The position numbers and the translations under genes were made by a program. From Ancylostoma caninum (lineage: Eukaryota > Nematoda > Chromadorea > Rhabditida > Ancylostomatidae), in assembly GCA_037903475.1 (NCBI GenBank), contig JBAJFG010000019.1, forward strand, positions 5,269,001 to 5,333,000: a stretch of 64,000 nucleotides of DNA, in the 5' to 3' direction. The notes under the pieces were generated by a model. That model was not told the origin of the DNA, did not search any database, and saw only the letters and a program-made list of their open reading frames with translations. How positions within the stretch are numbered: the first letter of the stretch is position 1; every line of letters begins with the position of its first letter. Positions 23,101 through 33,128 of the stretch are shown here, piece by piece.

Positions 23101-25894
23101 GGGGACCCAGATTGAAAGTAAAATTAATAAAAATATTAAATATAATAATTGATAATTAGCAAAAAAAAACTATTTGAGGAATAATAATAGAAACAATCAA
23201 ATGAAAATCAACTATGAAAATTCTTTATTCCTTTTGTTAAGTAATTTCAGAAATTTGGCGACCCATTTCGGGGGACGCCCCCCCCCTATCCCCTCTCTTG
23301 CGTCATTTGCTAGTAGCGGGCCAGGAAGGCAAAGAACGAATTCCTTCAATTGTTACGAGAACGCCTTAGATGCATACAATCCTTCTTACAACCCGACCAG
23401 TGACTCTGACAATAACTTCATTGGCTCTTTTCTTCTTCTTTTTTTTTTGAAGATTCCTATGTTAGACTACGCAAAAACTCGACAACGTGCTTCAGGTGAA
23501 CGGCTCGTGTCTAAGGCTGGTGTTGCAGAGATGTCGAAAGCTCAAAAGTCTTTTCCTAGCCCACACGAGTAAGTTCTCCTTTCTACAGTCTTTTTCCATA
23601 TTAATCGACGGATGATGTGCACGGCTTGATGGCGTTGCGGATCGCTCCACGCGATGTGATATCTCACATGGAATACGGTCGAACCAAAATCTTCGCCTAC
23701 CGTCTCGCTTATCGGGCCGCAACGATGTGTGAACGAGCACACCATCCGTGAGCTAAAGGCAGCACTCACGTAAGCTCGAAGCAAACACTGGGTATAGCGA
23801 AAAAATAGTCAAGCCACAGCGGGGATGTGCTAGCAGAGAAGATGGCCACAGGCTGTTGCTATGAAGTAACAGCTGAACGATTCGCCAGCCAACGCAGGCT
23901 CGAGAATTTGCACAAGCGCCCCTGACACCCGCGTGGTAGGACCCACGAACGTCAAGAACGGATTTTTCACACGTGTGGATAAGAACATTCTCTTTCTTTG
24001 AATTTCTTGCTATTTTCGCCTTGAATCATCCACAAAACATTTGAATATGGCAATACCTCTAAGGCTGAGGTCTTCGTGAGTGCTACCTCTAACTCGACAA
24101 ACACTGTGTATCATGTCCGTGTCATTACCACGACAACTGTTCACTCTTGGCCATTCCTTAGCGAAATTAGGAATGAGTTCCTTGAGAAGATCCGATAGTT
24201 TGCGCAGGAATCTGCAGTAGCTTGTCGAAACTGTTGTGATCTGCGCTCAAGATAACTGTTGGTGCATTTGTATTAAAGCTGAGCTGCTGCTCTCCTGAAG
24301 AATTTGGCTCCCAATGATTTGCTAATGAAGCTATTACTCTGCTCGCGTCTTCTCTTTCTCGCCGTAAGAGAATAGGCCAAAAATGTTTGCAGCTCTCGAC
24401 AATTCCACAATAAAAGCCATCGAATGGGAAAAGACCAGGATTGAGGAGTTGGATGTGAAGGGCACCGAGCTCTCATCGGACACTCTCATCTCGCTGCTCA
24501 CTCGTCTTCCTCACCTCCGCTGGCTGGACGCGAGTTGGCTGGAGAGCATGACTGACCAGGTGATTATAAAACAGCCGTTCATGTACCGTGAGAACCACTG
24601 ATCCTTCACAGGTTATGGAAGCGTGGATGCAGTCGGGTGCGCTGGCAAATCTACAGTACATCAATCTGGATACGTGCGACTCATTGAACGAAGCGTCGTT
24701 GACTGAGTTGATCGTTCGCCACGGCCCACAGTTGTACGGTCTGTGTCTAGGAGGACAACACAAGCTGCTCGAGTATTTCTGGATGAACATGATACCACAG
24801 CTCAAAAACATAAGGTGCATCGCATCTCACCCAACGACTTGCACTGGTCGATTAGTTGCAATGACATCCATTTCAGGGTAATTGTAATGGGAATTGCCGA
24901 GGACTGCTGTGCGAAAGTTGCAGCGAAGATTCACATCGACCAGTTCATCGACTGTATCGCTCAGAACTGTCCTCGATTGACTCGACTGGAGATTCGCTGG
25001 GACGATGACACGCTCAGATTCTCAGACAAGTCGAGGTTGGTTCTCCCGTTTATACCACGTGCAGTGACGGTTAATGATTTTTCCATCACACATATGTACA
25101 GTGCCTTCGATCCGGATCATCCTCCTTCCGCACCGCCTTAGATCACACGTGGCGTCCTGCTGGCGATCGATACTCAGCCGGTTGGAGGATGCCACGTATG
25201 ATCTAAGGCGGTGCGGAAGGAGGAAGATCCGGATCGAAGGCACTGTACTCCCATCTGCTCCGCCGCGCGGCACCACCCACGCGGCGCGGCATACCAGCTG
25301 GGATGTAAAAGGCCGGGTTTATTTCCCACCACTTCTCTTTCTGTCTTTGTTTTCATTTCATTGATGCTTGGGTTACACCAATATGTGCTGGCAAACCCAG
25401 ACAATCACACAACCCAGTTGCTCCTTCGCGTTGATGGTGCAGCGCGGCACACCAAATAAGCGGTATTCTCCGATACAAAAATCATTGACTGGCAATGTGA
25501 ACGCATTAGCTGAGAAGAATTAATGGCGCCTTCCAAGAGCAAGGAATTTGAGCACATTCTTAGTGTTTTAAATGTTTAATCTGTGTGGCTATGAAATTAA
25601 AAAATATGATGCTTTATCATGTACCCATTGCGAGAGTCACTGTTGCAGCAAATTCATTGATGTGCTGCGAATGAAGTGCCTAATGCTCCATTCGATAGTA
25701 CTCAGCGATGGTCAGTACTACGAGCTCGTGCGGTCCAATTTCGAGAGGGCTGACCGGATGAGCGTTGTGAGGTGAGCCTACGGTGCTTGTCATACCCAAC
25801 CTACGGCTTACTATCTCATTCCAGGACAACCGAAATGTGTCGCACTGGCCTCCTACACTGCTCCCGGTTTTACAATCAGCTCTTATTCAATTAG
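20199..25894 (+). CDS. F-box/leucine-rich-repeat protein, 14 exons
   Basis: Exons: 20199-20321, 20414-20476, 20786-20887, 20945-21089, 21705-21819, 21887-21933, 22341-22447, 22870-22956, 23466-23568, 24393-24559, 24612-24814, 24877-25035, 25649-25771, 25825-25894. All junctions are GT-AG and keep phase, giving 537 codons plus TAG. The F-box is split over exons 2 and 3 (IDKLPDKVLQQIFSYLSPYQ, then QVCKRWRAVACSPMLWK; residues about 42-90). It would bind SKP1 and place the protein in an SCF ubiquitin ligase. The rest holds irregular leucine-rich repeats, such as CPRLQHLTL, LRLVLQRCRKLKSLFLAHT and LPHLRWLDASWLESMTDQ, which normally choose the substrate. An acidic insert (EKVEDEEEEVYE) interrupts the repeats. 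The N-terminal 40 residues look helical and charged. AATAAA lies at 26089. Exons 9 and 13 are the least certain; the substrate cannot be inferred. Confidence 0.85.
20543..20675. mobile_element. Short palindromic element, family C copy 1, intronic
   Basis: In intron 2 of the F-box gene. The left end AGAGCCGGTATGCATCAGTGG is answered at the right by CCAACGATGCAGGGCCGGCCC in inverted orientation. The same core (GCCGG.ATGCATCA, then GATTACCC..G..AAAC) recurs near 50866, 52395 and, inverted, 53790. It is a small non-coding dispersed element; boundaries are approximate. Confidence 0.5.
23035..23316. repeat. Interspersed repeat, family B copy 2, intronic
   Basis: In intron 8 of the F-box gene. It starts CAGTGGCGGGCGCAG and ends after GCGACCCATTTCGGGGGACGCCCCCCC. 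It shares block order with the copy at 18716-18980. CAGTGGCGG-type termini are typical of non-autonomous hAT elements. No 8-bp target duplication is evident. Confidence 0.55.
25097..25247. repeat. 151-bp palindrome in intron 12 of the F-box gene
   Basis: Arms starting TACAGTGCCTTCGATCCGGA and ending with its reverse complement pair for nearly 70 bases each (25097 to about 25164 with about 25180 to 25247), around a short centre. A few mismatches and small gaps occur. A second GC-rich hairpin (CCGCGCGGC / GCGGCGCGG) follows at about 25260-25290. It would form a stable hairpin in the pre-mRNA. Confidence 0.8.
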
Positions 25895-26088
25895 GAGTAG
25901 TGTCAGTTATGTACATTGTATAGTCAAGTTCAGAGTTACCGTAGCCTTCAGCTGAGGATAGCTGAAGGTTTGAAACTCCAGTTCTTCGGTGTTCGTTTTG
26001 GCATTCTCATCTCATTCTTTACAAGTTCGGGTCCTTTAGTATAGATTTATTTGTGCTCCGCACTTTTTGTATTTTTGTGTTGTCATCA

Positions 26089-26094
26089 AATAAA
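26089..26094 (+). terminator. Poly(A) signal of the F-box gene
   Basis: AATAAA lies 195 bases after the stop codon of the F-box gene, the first canonical signal in the 3' flank. Confidence 0.6.
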
Positions 26095-26630
26095 TATGAG
26101 TATTGGATTTGCTAGAGTGTTGCCTTTCAGCGCTAACTTAACTTATCTTGTTACATACATACGAGCTGGCTAAGCTTGCAAAATTAATTGAATCACGGAA
26201 ACGGGGAAATTTTTGATGGTGTTTAGTCTGGTACTGGTGTTTACTGCTAAATTTTCAATGAAACTTCTAGGGATCGGGAATACTCAAAACCTCAGACATG
26301 AATACTTCTGTTCAAGGGAGCGGTGCCTTAGCGCCCTTCAGTGTCAACTCGTCCGGAGGTTTGAACTAATCGCAGCCACACTGCCCATTTGTCTCATCAT
26401 GATCCGCACTCTAAGGTCACTTTTTTATTAGCAGAGATCGCAGTCATAACTTATAACAATGGGAGGGGGACCTTTCAAACGAAAAGAATTAGCGAGACTG
26501 GTTTCTCACCTTGTTCGCACCTTTTTAAGTGTTACCAACTTTCCACTACACATCCCTCAATTCCCATTCCACGTGATGAAACCAACTTTTTATGAGCGAC
26601 TTCGAAGAAACGTAACTGCTAAAGAGAAAT
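26095..26630. other. Flank between the F-box gene and the LTR element
   Basis: No exon or repeat is recognised. The last four bases (AAAT, 26627-26630) are the left copy of the target duplication of the LTR element. Confidence 0.5.
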
Positions 26631-26928
26631 TGTCGGTATCGGGTTTGATGCATATGTAAAAAGCTTCATTTGTAATCCCTTTTTACATGTCATCCTCCTC
26701 TTTCGTAGCCTTCCTTTACGTCCGTGCGGTGTTTTGCGTTGTACTTTGATCTCCTTTTTGTGCTCTTTCCTAATGGCCATGTTTAAATTTGAAGTTCCCA
26801 TGTACCTTGATCTGGTACCTCTAGCTGCGTGCCTTGCAGCGTGCGAAACTCCTCTGCTTGTCTGGCGGACTCTCGCGCAGCTGCACTATCTCGCCGCGCC
26901 CTAGCCGGGCATTCCCAGGGCGCTGCAC

Positions 26929-26935
26929 TATATAA
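26929..26935 (+). promoter_or_regulatory. TATA box of the 5' LTR
   Basis: TATATAA within CGCTGCACTATATAAGG, placed about 300 bases into the LTR. This is the expected position for the U3 promoter, with transcription likely to start near 26960. The same site is at 31616-31622 in the 3' LTR. Confidence 0.7.
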
Positions 26936-27658
26936 GGCCTCGCCACTAACATAAAGGGTCCCAACTCCCAAGTCCCAAGTTGGCTGCTGGTTCGATCCGA
27001 TCATCGAGGCTAAGGACGAGAGTGCGATCAGTGGACGTGCACGCAATAGATCTGAGCGACGGACGGATAGGATCTGGTACATCTCAAGCGGTGTACCCCT
27101 CTTCAGGCCTTACTCTGACGGACCGTAGCTGTACGGCCTTGAATCCTTATCCTTGCGGTAGCGCAAGCCCCGGCGGATATCGCCTAGTAGGAGGACTCTC
27201 CAACCTAGCCTGCACCGTGCCAATAGCCGTGTAGGAGAGGGAGTTATCTTTTATTCCATCTAAAGTGGCTACGTCATCGTAGCCCTGAGTTCTCCTAGTA
27301 TAGCCGGGGGGAGTTGCGCAGCGTTAGCGTAGGCGTAGGCGTAAGCGTAGCCGTAGCGTTAGCGCAACCGCGTCAGAGTCCGTTAGGCGTTGGGGAAATT
27401 CCCACGCCATATATTTTGCTCAGTTCTTGCCCTCAGGTTATTACCTCAGGGCCGGCGCACACCTGTGCCTCATTGTAAATAGAGTGTAAATAGTTTGAAT
27501 TATTTATTCCTATTTTATCCACCTATTTACTCACTTATCGTGTACATTTATTTATTCCTGTTTTATCCACTTATTATATTTCGTTCTCTATCCTATATTT
27601 AATCCTCACTATCCACCGCACGCACCTCTTGAAGTTAGTAGTTTAGTTTTAAAGCGCT

Positions 27659-27664
27659 AATAAA
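27659..27664 (+). terminator. LTR poly(A) signal
   Basis: AATAAA in GCGCTAATAAAAGC, at LTR position about 1030. It would end transcripts in the 3' LTR (copy at 32346-32351) and sets the R/U5 border near 27680 in this LTR. Confidence 0.6.
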
Positions 27665-27929
27665 AGCTTTAATCTAACTGGTGTGATCCATTGGGTATTC
27701 GAACGGTTTAAGCCGCGATTACCTTGAAACCTTTATTGCTGTCATACCATTTGAGCTCGTTGTGTTTAAGTGGAGTTCGAAACTTCGGATTCCTTGCAAA
27801 TCCCTCTGTTTCAGGCTGTGCTAAGAAGTCAAGCAGTCTGTAGCATCCGTGACTTGAGAAGCCGTCTTCTCCATCGTATCGGTGTCGAGCGAGCGACTTC
27901 TCTAACAGGGTAAGTTTAAAAGGCTCACC

Positions 27930-30900
27930 ATGGAGCGGATTACGCTGCAGAGCGGAGATGCTCGGGACCCGGATGTCGGGAATAGTGGCGGCTCTCGCCA
28001 AGGAGGGGGAACTCCCCGAAGGGCGGAGGTTGTCACTCCTGCCGGTAGTGAAGGATCCCCCGGGCGCGCTCTCGCCCCGGGCAAGCTGAGAAGAGGACGA
28101 CGGAATCGTAGGACCCATCAACCCCCTGGGGCTGGGGAACCCTTGTCCTCGTCATCTTCTAGCACTACTCGGGCCGCGGGTCTTTCTACCGACAGGCGAC
28201 CGGGTGGGGAGGCGCAAGCCACTCACTCCGGTCCGGTTTCTAGTGGGACTGGGGGTAGCACCTCATCTGTAAACCTCACATCATCGGGGTCATCACGGGG
28301 TTCCCGTTTACCCAACCAAAATCAAACTTTTAACTGGGCACGGGGCTCCAAAAGGGGGCGTTACCCACGGACCACTGGGAACTTGTCAGGGGTGTCTCAG
28401 GCGAAAAGCCTTAACCGGGACCAAAAGAATCTGACATGGGGGCCAGGCCGCTTCACTAGCCAACGAGACGTAAACCTTCTCAGCAATCAAATGGATCCAC
28501 AGAGGTCGGCAGCTCCACCTCAAATGCAAGCTCCGGAGGAGCAGATGGAGGTGGATATCACCTACAATCCCTGGTGTCAGGCTTTGAAGCAAGTGGTACA
28601 CGAGTGTGATTGCGCCTTATCGGCGCAAATCAAACACTTGTCAGCACTTAAACGCCAGCGGATTCTCGCTGCTGTCCAAAACGCGGTAGATAGCGTGCAA
28701 AAGATGTTCGAGGAGACGAGGAAGAACGACGTGGAAGCAAGTGAAATTGTTCGAGCACTTGGGACTTCAGCAGAACGGTTGAGCGAGATTTTGCCGGACA
28801 TGCTCAACGATGCAGCTCAGATGCGCTCTCTAACTGAAAAGTTAGGATGCAACGCAGATGAACTGGAAAAGCGGATAGAGGAGAAGGAGGAAGAGATCGC
28901 TGTGTTGAAGGCTAAGCTGGATGCCTTTCAAGTTGGAAGACCTGCGGAGCAGCCACAGCCACGACGTCCGTCACACCCGGAACCTGCCCCAAGAGTCGGT
29001 AAATTCGACGGGCACGCCTGGTCTCGGGCCCGGGATTTTGTTAAGTTCGTGGATATCACGAAACCATTGCAGTCCTCCGACACCACCGTGTGCGGCAGGA
29101 AGACTGAGTGGCCACGATCGAAGCAGATCCCGAAGTCGGACGCGTCATCTCAGATATCCCACTCTTCCCACTTGCAGGGGAAAGGTAGGGTTTCTCCTTC
29201 CTCTTGCGGTTCTAGCTGTAGGCCGGCATCGGCCATCAGCCAGAACGAAGATCTGCTGAAGACACTCAAGGAGGTCCTGAAGAGCCAAAGCATCTCCGAG
29301 GTGAAGAAGTACGATGGAAAGTCCTCGTTGACGGAATTCCTGAGAGGACTGGAAGTCAAATATCCAAGGTCTGTGTGGTCTGACACCGACAGAAGGGATA
29401 TCCTTCTAAATCACCTGAAGGGAGCGGCAAGGACCCATGCGAACAATTTACCGGCGGAGATATTAGACGGAAGTTTCGATGGTATTGTGGAGGAACTTTG
29501 GAAAGCCAGAAGCACGCCGTGTGAACGGCTAAAAGCCCAGGCTGACTGGGGGAACCTTCGCAAACTCGAAACTGAGTCGGTTTTCGACTTCTGCTGTCGA
29601 TTGCGGTCTATCGCGAAACGGAAGTCACCAGACTCGGATTGTGACTTTGAGATGGGGAGCAAGCTCTACGAATGCCTCTCCGCATGGAAGGATTCATACT
29701 ACATGTTAGCAGCCTTGGACTCCCCAGAAGGTACCGTTTTCGATGAAGTCCGCAAAGTCGCCCTCCGTTTGGAACGAACGCGGGAACCAACGACGTCGGC
29801 AGTATCAACAAAGACCTGGAACAAGCGATTTGGTAATGGCGAGGTGGAGCAGAAGCAGGAGCAGTCTACGGCGGTTCCGCCCCAGTCTCCACCGAGGAAG
29901 CTGAAAGGGGATAACCCTCGACCAAGCGGGATTCCGCACCAGCAACGAGGGCCTCCTCGAAATCCACGAAATTGGGATCGACCAAAACCCGTGGAGAAGC
30001 TAGCCTCAACGCCAAATGCCAGCAGGAGCTCGTCAACCCAGTCAAGACAGTCGCGAAAAGCCTTCTCGACTCACCTTAAGTCCTGGTGCTGTAAAATAAA
30101 GCGGATTCGCTTAACAAAGCCGGTTTCGGCATATGGCGGTCCGTGCCACTGCAACATCGAGATCTTCGGTATGAAGGCGAAAGCCTTAATCGACACAGGA
30201 TCGGTGATCACGGTAATCCCACTGGGTCTACTGAAGAAAGCGATGGAGCAAGGAGCAGACCTCGACAAGATGGTGATGATGATGGGTGACGGTTCCGCAC
30301 CCCAGGTCTATGATGCATCTGGTAACCCTATGTCCTTTCTCATGCTGATAGCAGCAACTATCAGCGTAGAGGGCGCCGCTTCTGCGAGGGTCCAGATGCA
30401 CATCCAGAAGTCGGACAGCGATATGATCCTAATTGGAACAAACGCCATGGAATCACTCGGCATACGGATTCAACTAGGATCAAGCGCCAAAGAAGGGAAG
30501 CGACAGAGAAGAAAGAGGGTTTCCTCTCAACCGCTGGTTTCGGCGGCGCACAAACCAATAACTCCGCCTAAGCTCGAACTTACAGGACCAACTGATCACT
30601 CCAAACAGGCATTCCTGTCAAGCGATGGTCGCATCGCCTCCGCTGTAAGTCAGGTCTCTGACGGACACACTACGGTTTCTGTAGTCACTCGGGAGTCTCA
30701 ACCATGGATAGTCTCGAAAGGTCAACCGGTAGGAACCTCGACGCAGGACCAATGGTACGATCCGAGGACCGCTGACGCAGCGGATGGAAAACCCAAGCAC
30801 CGAAAGTCGGTTTTCGACAGGCGAGGGCCGCAAAGAGTTCGGGAGTCCAACTCCAACTCTGCCCTTATCACCCGGATCGGGTTGAAAGTGCCGTCGGAAA

Positions 30901-31163
30901 TCGACGATATCCCGGTTATCGGGAAATCGACAAGAGGTCGAAGAGGTCGGCTAAGGAAACAGAAGATGGCTGATGCTGTTTCTACGGTTAAAAGACCTAA
31001 GTTTAACTGTAATTTTATTACCTGCAGCACCACCATTTCTAATCCTACTCTGTTTAGGGACCGCCGCTCCTCTCTTATCGAGCCGTCGACTGTCGATTTC
31101 TATCGTCCGGGTATCTATCACCATGGCCAGGAGTTGCAGCACGAGAGAGCGGGTTCGCTCTAG
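27930..31163 (+). CDS. Gag-protease polyprotein of the LTR element, 1077 aa
   Basis: A single uninterrupted frame. Residues 1-169 are encoded inside the LTR and are low-complexity, rich in Gly, Ser, Pro and Arg. A coiled coil follows around residues 300-335 (LEKRIEEKEEEIAVLKAKL). A helical Gag-like domain (about 440-620) contains KKYDGKSSLTEFLRGLE and the RSVWSDTDRRDILLNHLKG region. Near residue 755 is ALIDTGSVITVIP, the DTGS active site of a retroviral-type aspartic protease, with ILIGTNAMESLGI as its C-terminal block. No CCHC zinc knuckle is seen. No polymerase domain follows and the stop is 154 bases before the 3' LTR. The ATG at 27930 follows a GTAAGT donor-like site by 15 bases. The intact long frame suggests recent selection or a very young copy. 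Confidence 0.85.
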   Translation: MERITLQSGDARDPDVGNSGGSRQGGGTPRRAEVVTPAGSEGSPGRALAPGKLRRGRRNRRTHQPPGAGEPLSSSSSSTTRAAGLSTDRRPGGEAQATHSGPVSSGTGGSTSSVNLTSSGSSRGSRLPNQNQTFNWARGSKRGRYPRTTGNLSGVSQAKSLNRDQKNLTWGPGRFTSQRDVNLLSNQMDPQRSAAPPQMQAPEEQMEVDITYNPWCQALKQVVHECDCALSAQIKHLSALKRQRILAAVQNAVDSVQKMFEETRKNDVEASEIVRALGTSAERLSEILPDMLNDAAQMRSLTEKLGCNADELEKRIEEKEEEIAVLKAKLDAFQVGRPAEQPQPRRPSHPEPAPRVGKFDGHAWSRARDFVKFVDITKPLQSSDTTVCGRKTEWPRSKQIPKSDASSQISHSSHLQGKGRVSPSSCGSSCRPASAISQNEDLLKTLKEVLKSQSISEVKKYDGKSSLTEFLRGLEVKYPRSVWSDTDRRDILLNHLKGAARTHANNLPAEILDGSFDGIVEELWKARSTPCERLKAQADWGNLRKLETESVFDFCCRLRSIAKRKSPDSDCDFEMGSKLYECLSAWKDSYYMLAALDSPEGTVFDEVRKVALRLERTREPTTSAVSTKTWNKRFGNGEVEQKQEQSTAVPPQSPPRKLKGDNPRPSGIPHQQRGPPRNPRNWDRPKPVEKLASTPNASRSSSTQSRQSRKAFSTHLKSWCCKIKRIRLTKPVSAYGGPCHCNIEIFGMKAKALIDTGSVITVIPLGLLKKAMEQGADLDKMVMMMGDGSAPQVYDASGNPMSFLMLIAATISVEGAASARVQMHIQKSDSDMILIGTNAMESLGIRIQLGSSAKEGKRQRRKRVSSQPLVSAAHKPITPPKLELTGPTDHSKQAFLSSDGRIASAVSQVSDGHTTVSVVTRESQPWIVSKGQPVGTSTQDQWYDPRTADAADGKPKHRKSVFDRRGPQRVRESNSNSALITRIGLKVPSEIDDIPVIGKSTRGRRGRLRKQKMADAVSTVKRPKFNCNFITCSTTISNPTLFRDRRSSLIEPSTVDFYRPGIYHHGQELQHERAGSL
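28437..28454 (+). promoter_or_regulatory. Candidate primer-binding site
   Basis: Directly after the 5' LTR the sequence reads TGGGGGCCAGGCCGCTTC. It starts with TGG, the complement of a tRNA CCA end, and its first seven bases equal those of proline-tRNA primer sites. The rest diverges, so the primer tRNA is not established. The site lies inside the open reading frame. Confidence 0.45.
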
Positions 31164-31300
31164 GAGGTTATGCGCGGCATCGCGCCCGTAGTCGCGGAGA
31201 TCTCTCCGATCCCAAGGGGATTCCCATCTGGGAGTAACGGCTACGGAGAAGGACGTTCCCGAGGAAGAGGCGAAAGGATCCGGCTGAGTGGAGACAGCCT

Positions 31301-31317
31301 AACCGAGAGGGGGGACA
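31301..31317 (+). promoter_or_regulatory. Polypurine tract
   Basis: AACCGAGAGGGGGGACA directly precedes the 3' LTR, the expected position and composition for the plus-strand primer. Confidence 0.7.
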
Positions 31318-33124
31318 TGTCGGTATCGGGTTTGATGCATATGTAAAAAGCTTCATTTGTAATCCCTTTTTACATGTCATCCTCCTCTTTCGTAGCCTTC
31401 CTTTACGTCCGTGCGGTGTTTTGCGTTGTACTTTGATCTCCTTTTTGTGCTCTTTCCTAATGGCCATGTTTAAATTTGAAGTTCCCATGTACCTTGATCT
31501 GGTACCTCTAGCTGCGTGCCTTGCAGCGTGCGAAACTCCTCTGCTTGTCTGGCGGACTCTCGCGCAGCTGCACTATCTCGCCGCGCCCTAGCCGGGCATT
31601 CCCAGGGCGCTGCACTATATAAGGCCTCGCCACTAACATAAAGGGTCCCAACTCCCAAGTCCCAAGTTGGCTGCTGGTTCGATCCGATCATCGAGGCTAA
31701 GGACGAGAGTGCGATCAGTGGACGTGCACGCAATAGATCTGAGCGACGGACGGATAGGATCTGGTACATCTCAAGCGGTGTACCCCTCTTCAGGCCTTAC
31801 TCTGACGGACCGTAGCTGTACGGCCTTGAATCCTTATCCTTGCGGTAGCGCAAGCCCCGGCGGATATCGCCTAGTAGGAGGACTCTCCAACCTAGCCTGC
31901 ACCGTGCCAATAGCCGTGTAGGAGAGGGAGTTATCTTTTATTCCATCTAAAGTGGCTACGTCATCGTAGCCCTGAGTTCTCCTAGTATAGCCGGGGGGAG
32001 TTGCGCAGCGTTAGCATAGGCGTAGGCGTAAGCGTAGCCGTAGCGTTAGCGCAATCGCGTCAGAGTCCGTTAGGCGTTGGGGAAATTCCCACGCCATATA
32101 TTTTGCTCAGTTCTTGCCCTCAGGTTATTACCTCAGGGCCGGCGCACACCTGTGCCTCATTGTAAATAGAGTGTAAATAGTTTGAATTATTTATTCCTAT
32201 TTTATCCACCTATTTACTCACTTATCGTGTACATTTATTTATTCCTGTTTTATCCACTTATTATATTTCGTTCTCTATCCTATATTTTATCCTCACTATC
32301 CACCGCACGCACCTCTTGAAGTTAGTAGTTTAGTTTTAAAGCGCTAATAAAAGCTTTAATCTAACTGGTGTGATCCACTGGGTATTCGAACGGTTTAAGC
32401 CGCGATTACCTTGAAACCTTTATTGCTGTCATACCATTTGAGCTCGTTGTGTTTAAGTGGAGTTCGAAACTTCGGATTCCTTGCAAATCCCTCTGTTTCA
32501 GGCTGTGCTAAGAAGTCAAGCAGTCTGTAGCATCCGTGACTTGAGAAGCCGTCTTCTCCGTCGTTATCGGTGTCGAGCGAGCGACTTCTCTAACAGGGTA
32601 AGTTTAAAAGGCTCACCATGGAGCGGATTACGCTGCAGAGCGGAGATGCTCGGGACCCGGATGTCGGGAATAGTGGCGGCTCTCGCCAAGGAGGGGGAAC
32701 TCCCCGAAGGGCGGAGGTTGTCACTCCTGCCGGTAGTGAAGGATCCCCCGGGCGCGCTCTCGCCCCGGGCAAGCTGAGAAGAGGACGACGGAATCGTAGG
32801 ACCCATCAACCCCCTGGGGCTGGGGAACCCTTGTCCTCGTCATCTTCTAGCACTACTCGGGCCGCGGGTCTTTCCACCGACAGGCGACCGGGTGGGGAGG
32901 CGCAAGCCACTCACTCCGGTCCGGTTTCTAGTGGGACTGGGGGTAGCACCTCATCTGTAAACCTCACATCATCGGGGTCATCACGGGGTTCCCGTTTACC
33001 CAACCAAAATCAAACTTTTAACTGGGCACGGGGCTCCAAAAGGGGGCGTTACCCACGGACCACTGGGAACTTGTCAGGGGTGTCTCAGGCGAAAAGCCTT
33101 AACCGGGACCAAAAGAATCTGACA
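31318..33124 (+). repeat. 3' LTR, 1807 bp
   Basis: Near-identical to 26631-28436, offset by 4687-4688 bases. Differences seen include a G/A and a C/T in the GCGTAG array, A/T near the poly(A) region, T/C at CCATTGGG/CCACTGGG, one extra T in the GTCGTTATCGG block and T/C in TCTACCG/TCCACCG. Its copy of the Gag start (32618) runs on into host DNA, giving a 200-codon frame ending at 33220. Confidence 0.93.
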
Positions 33125-33128
33125 AAAT

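Larger units (their letters stand above)
26631..28436 (+). repeat. 5' LTR, 1806 bp
   Basis: Starts TGTCGGTATCGGG and ends AAAGAATCTGACA. It holds a TATA box (26929), a hexamer-like GCGTAG array (27321-27364), a poly(A) signal (27659) and then about 770 bases that include a GTAAGT donor-like site (27910) and the first 507 bases of the Gag frame. Reading from TATA to poly(A) signal gives a long R and, unusually, a coding U5. Confidence 0.93.
26627..33128 (+). mobile_element. Non-autonomous Gag-protease LTR retroelement, young
   Basis: Two direct 1.8-kb LTRs (26631-28436 and 31318-33124) begin TGTCGG and end CTGACA. They flank 2881 bases of internal DNA and are bordered by AAAT target duplications (26627-26630, 33125-33128). 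The LTRs differ by only about six substitutions and one indel, so insertion is recent. The internal part encodes Gag and an aspartic protease but no reverse transcriptase, RNase H or integrase, so the copy must use enzymes from another element. The Gag frame starts inside the 5' LTR. Family assignment (BEL/Pao or Gypsy) is open because the decisive domain is absent. Confidence 0.93.

Noticed and set aside
26783..27234. Frames of 84-99 codons, repeated at 31470-31921
   Set aside because: They sit in the LTR promoter and R region and are repeated only because the LTR is; no domain.
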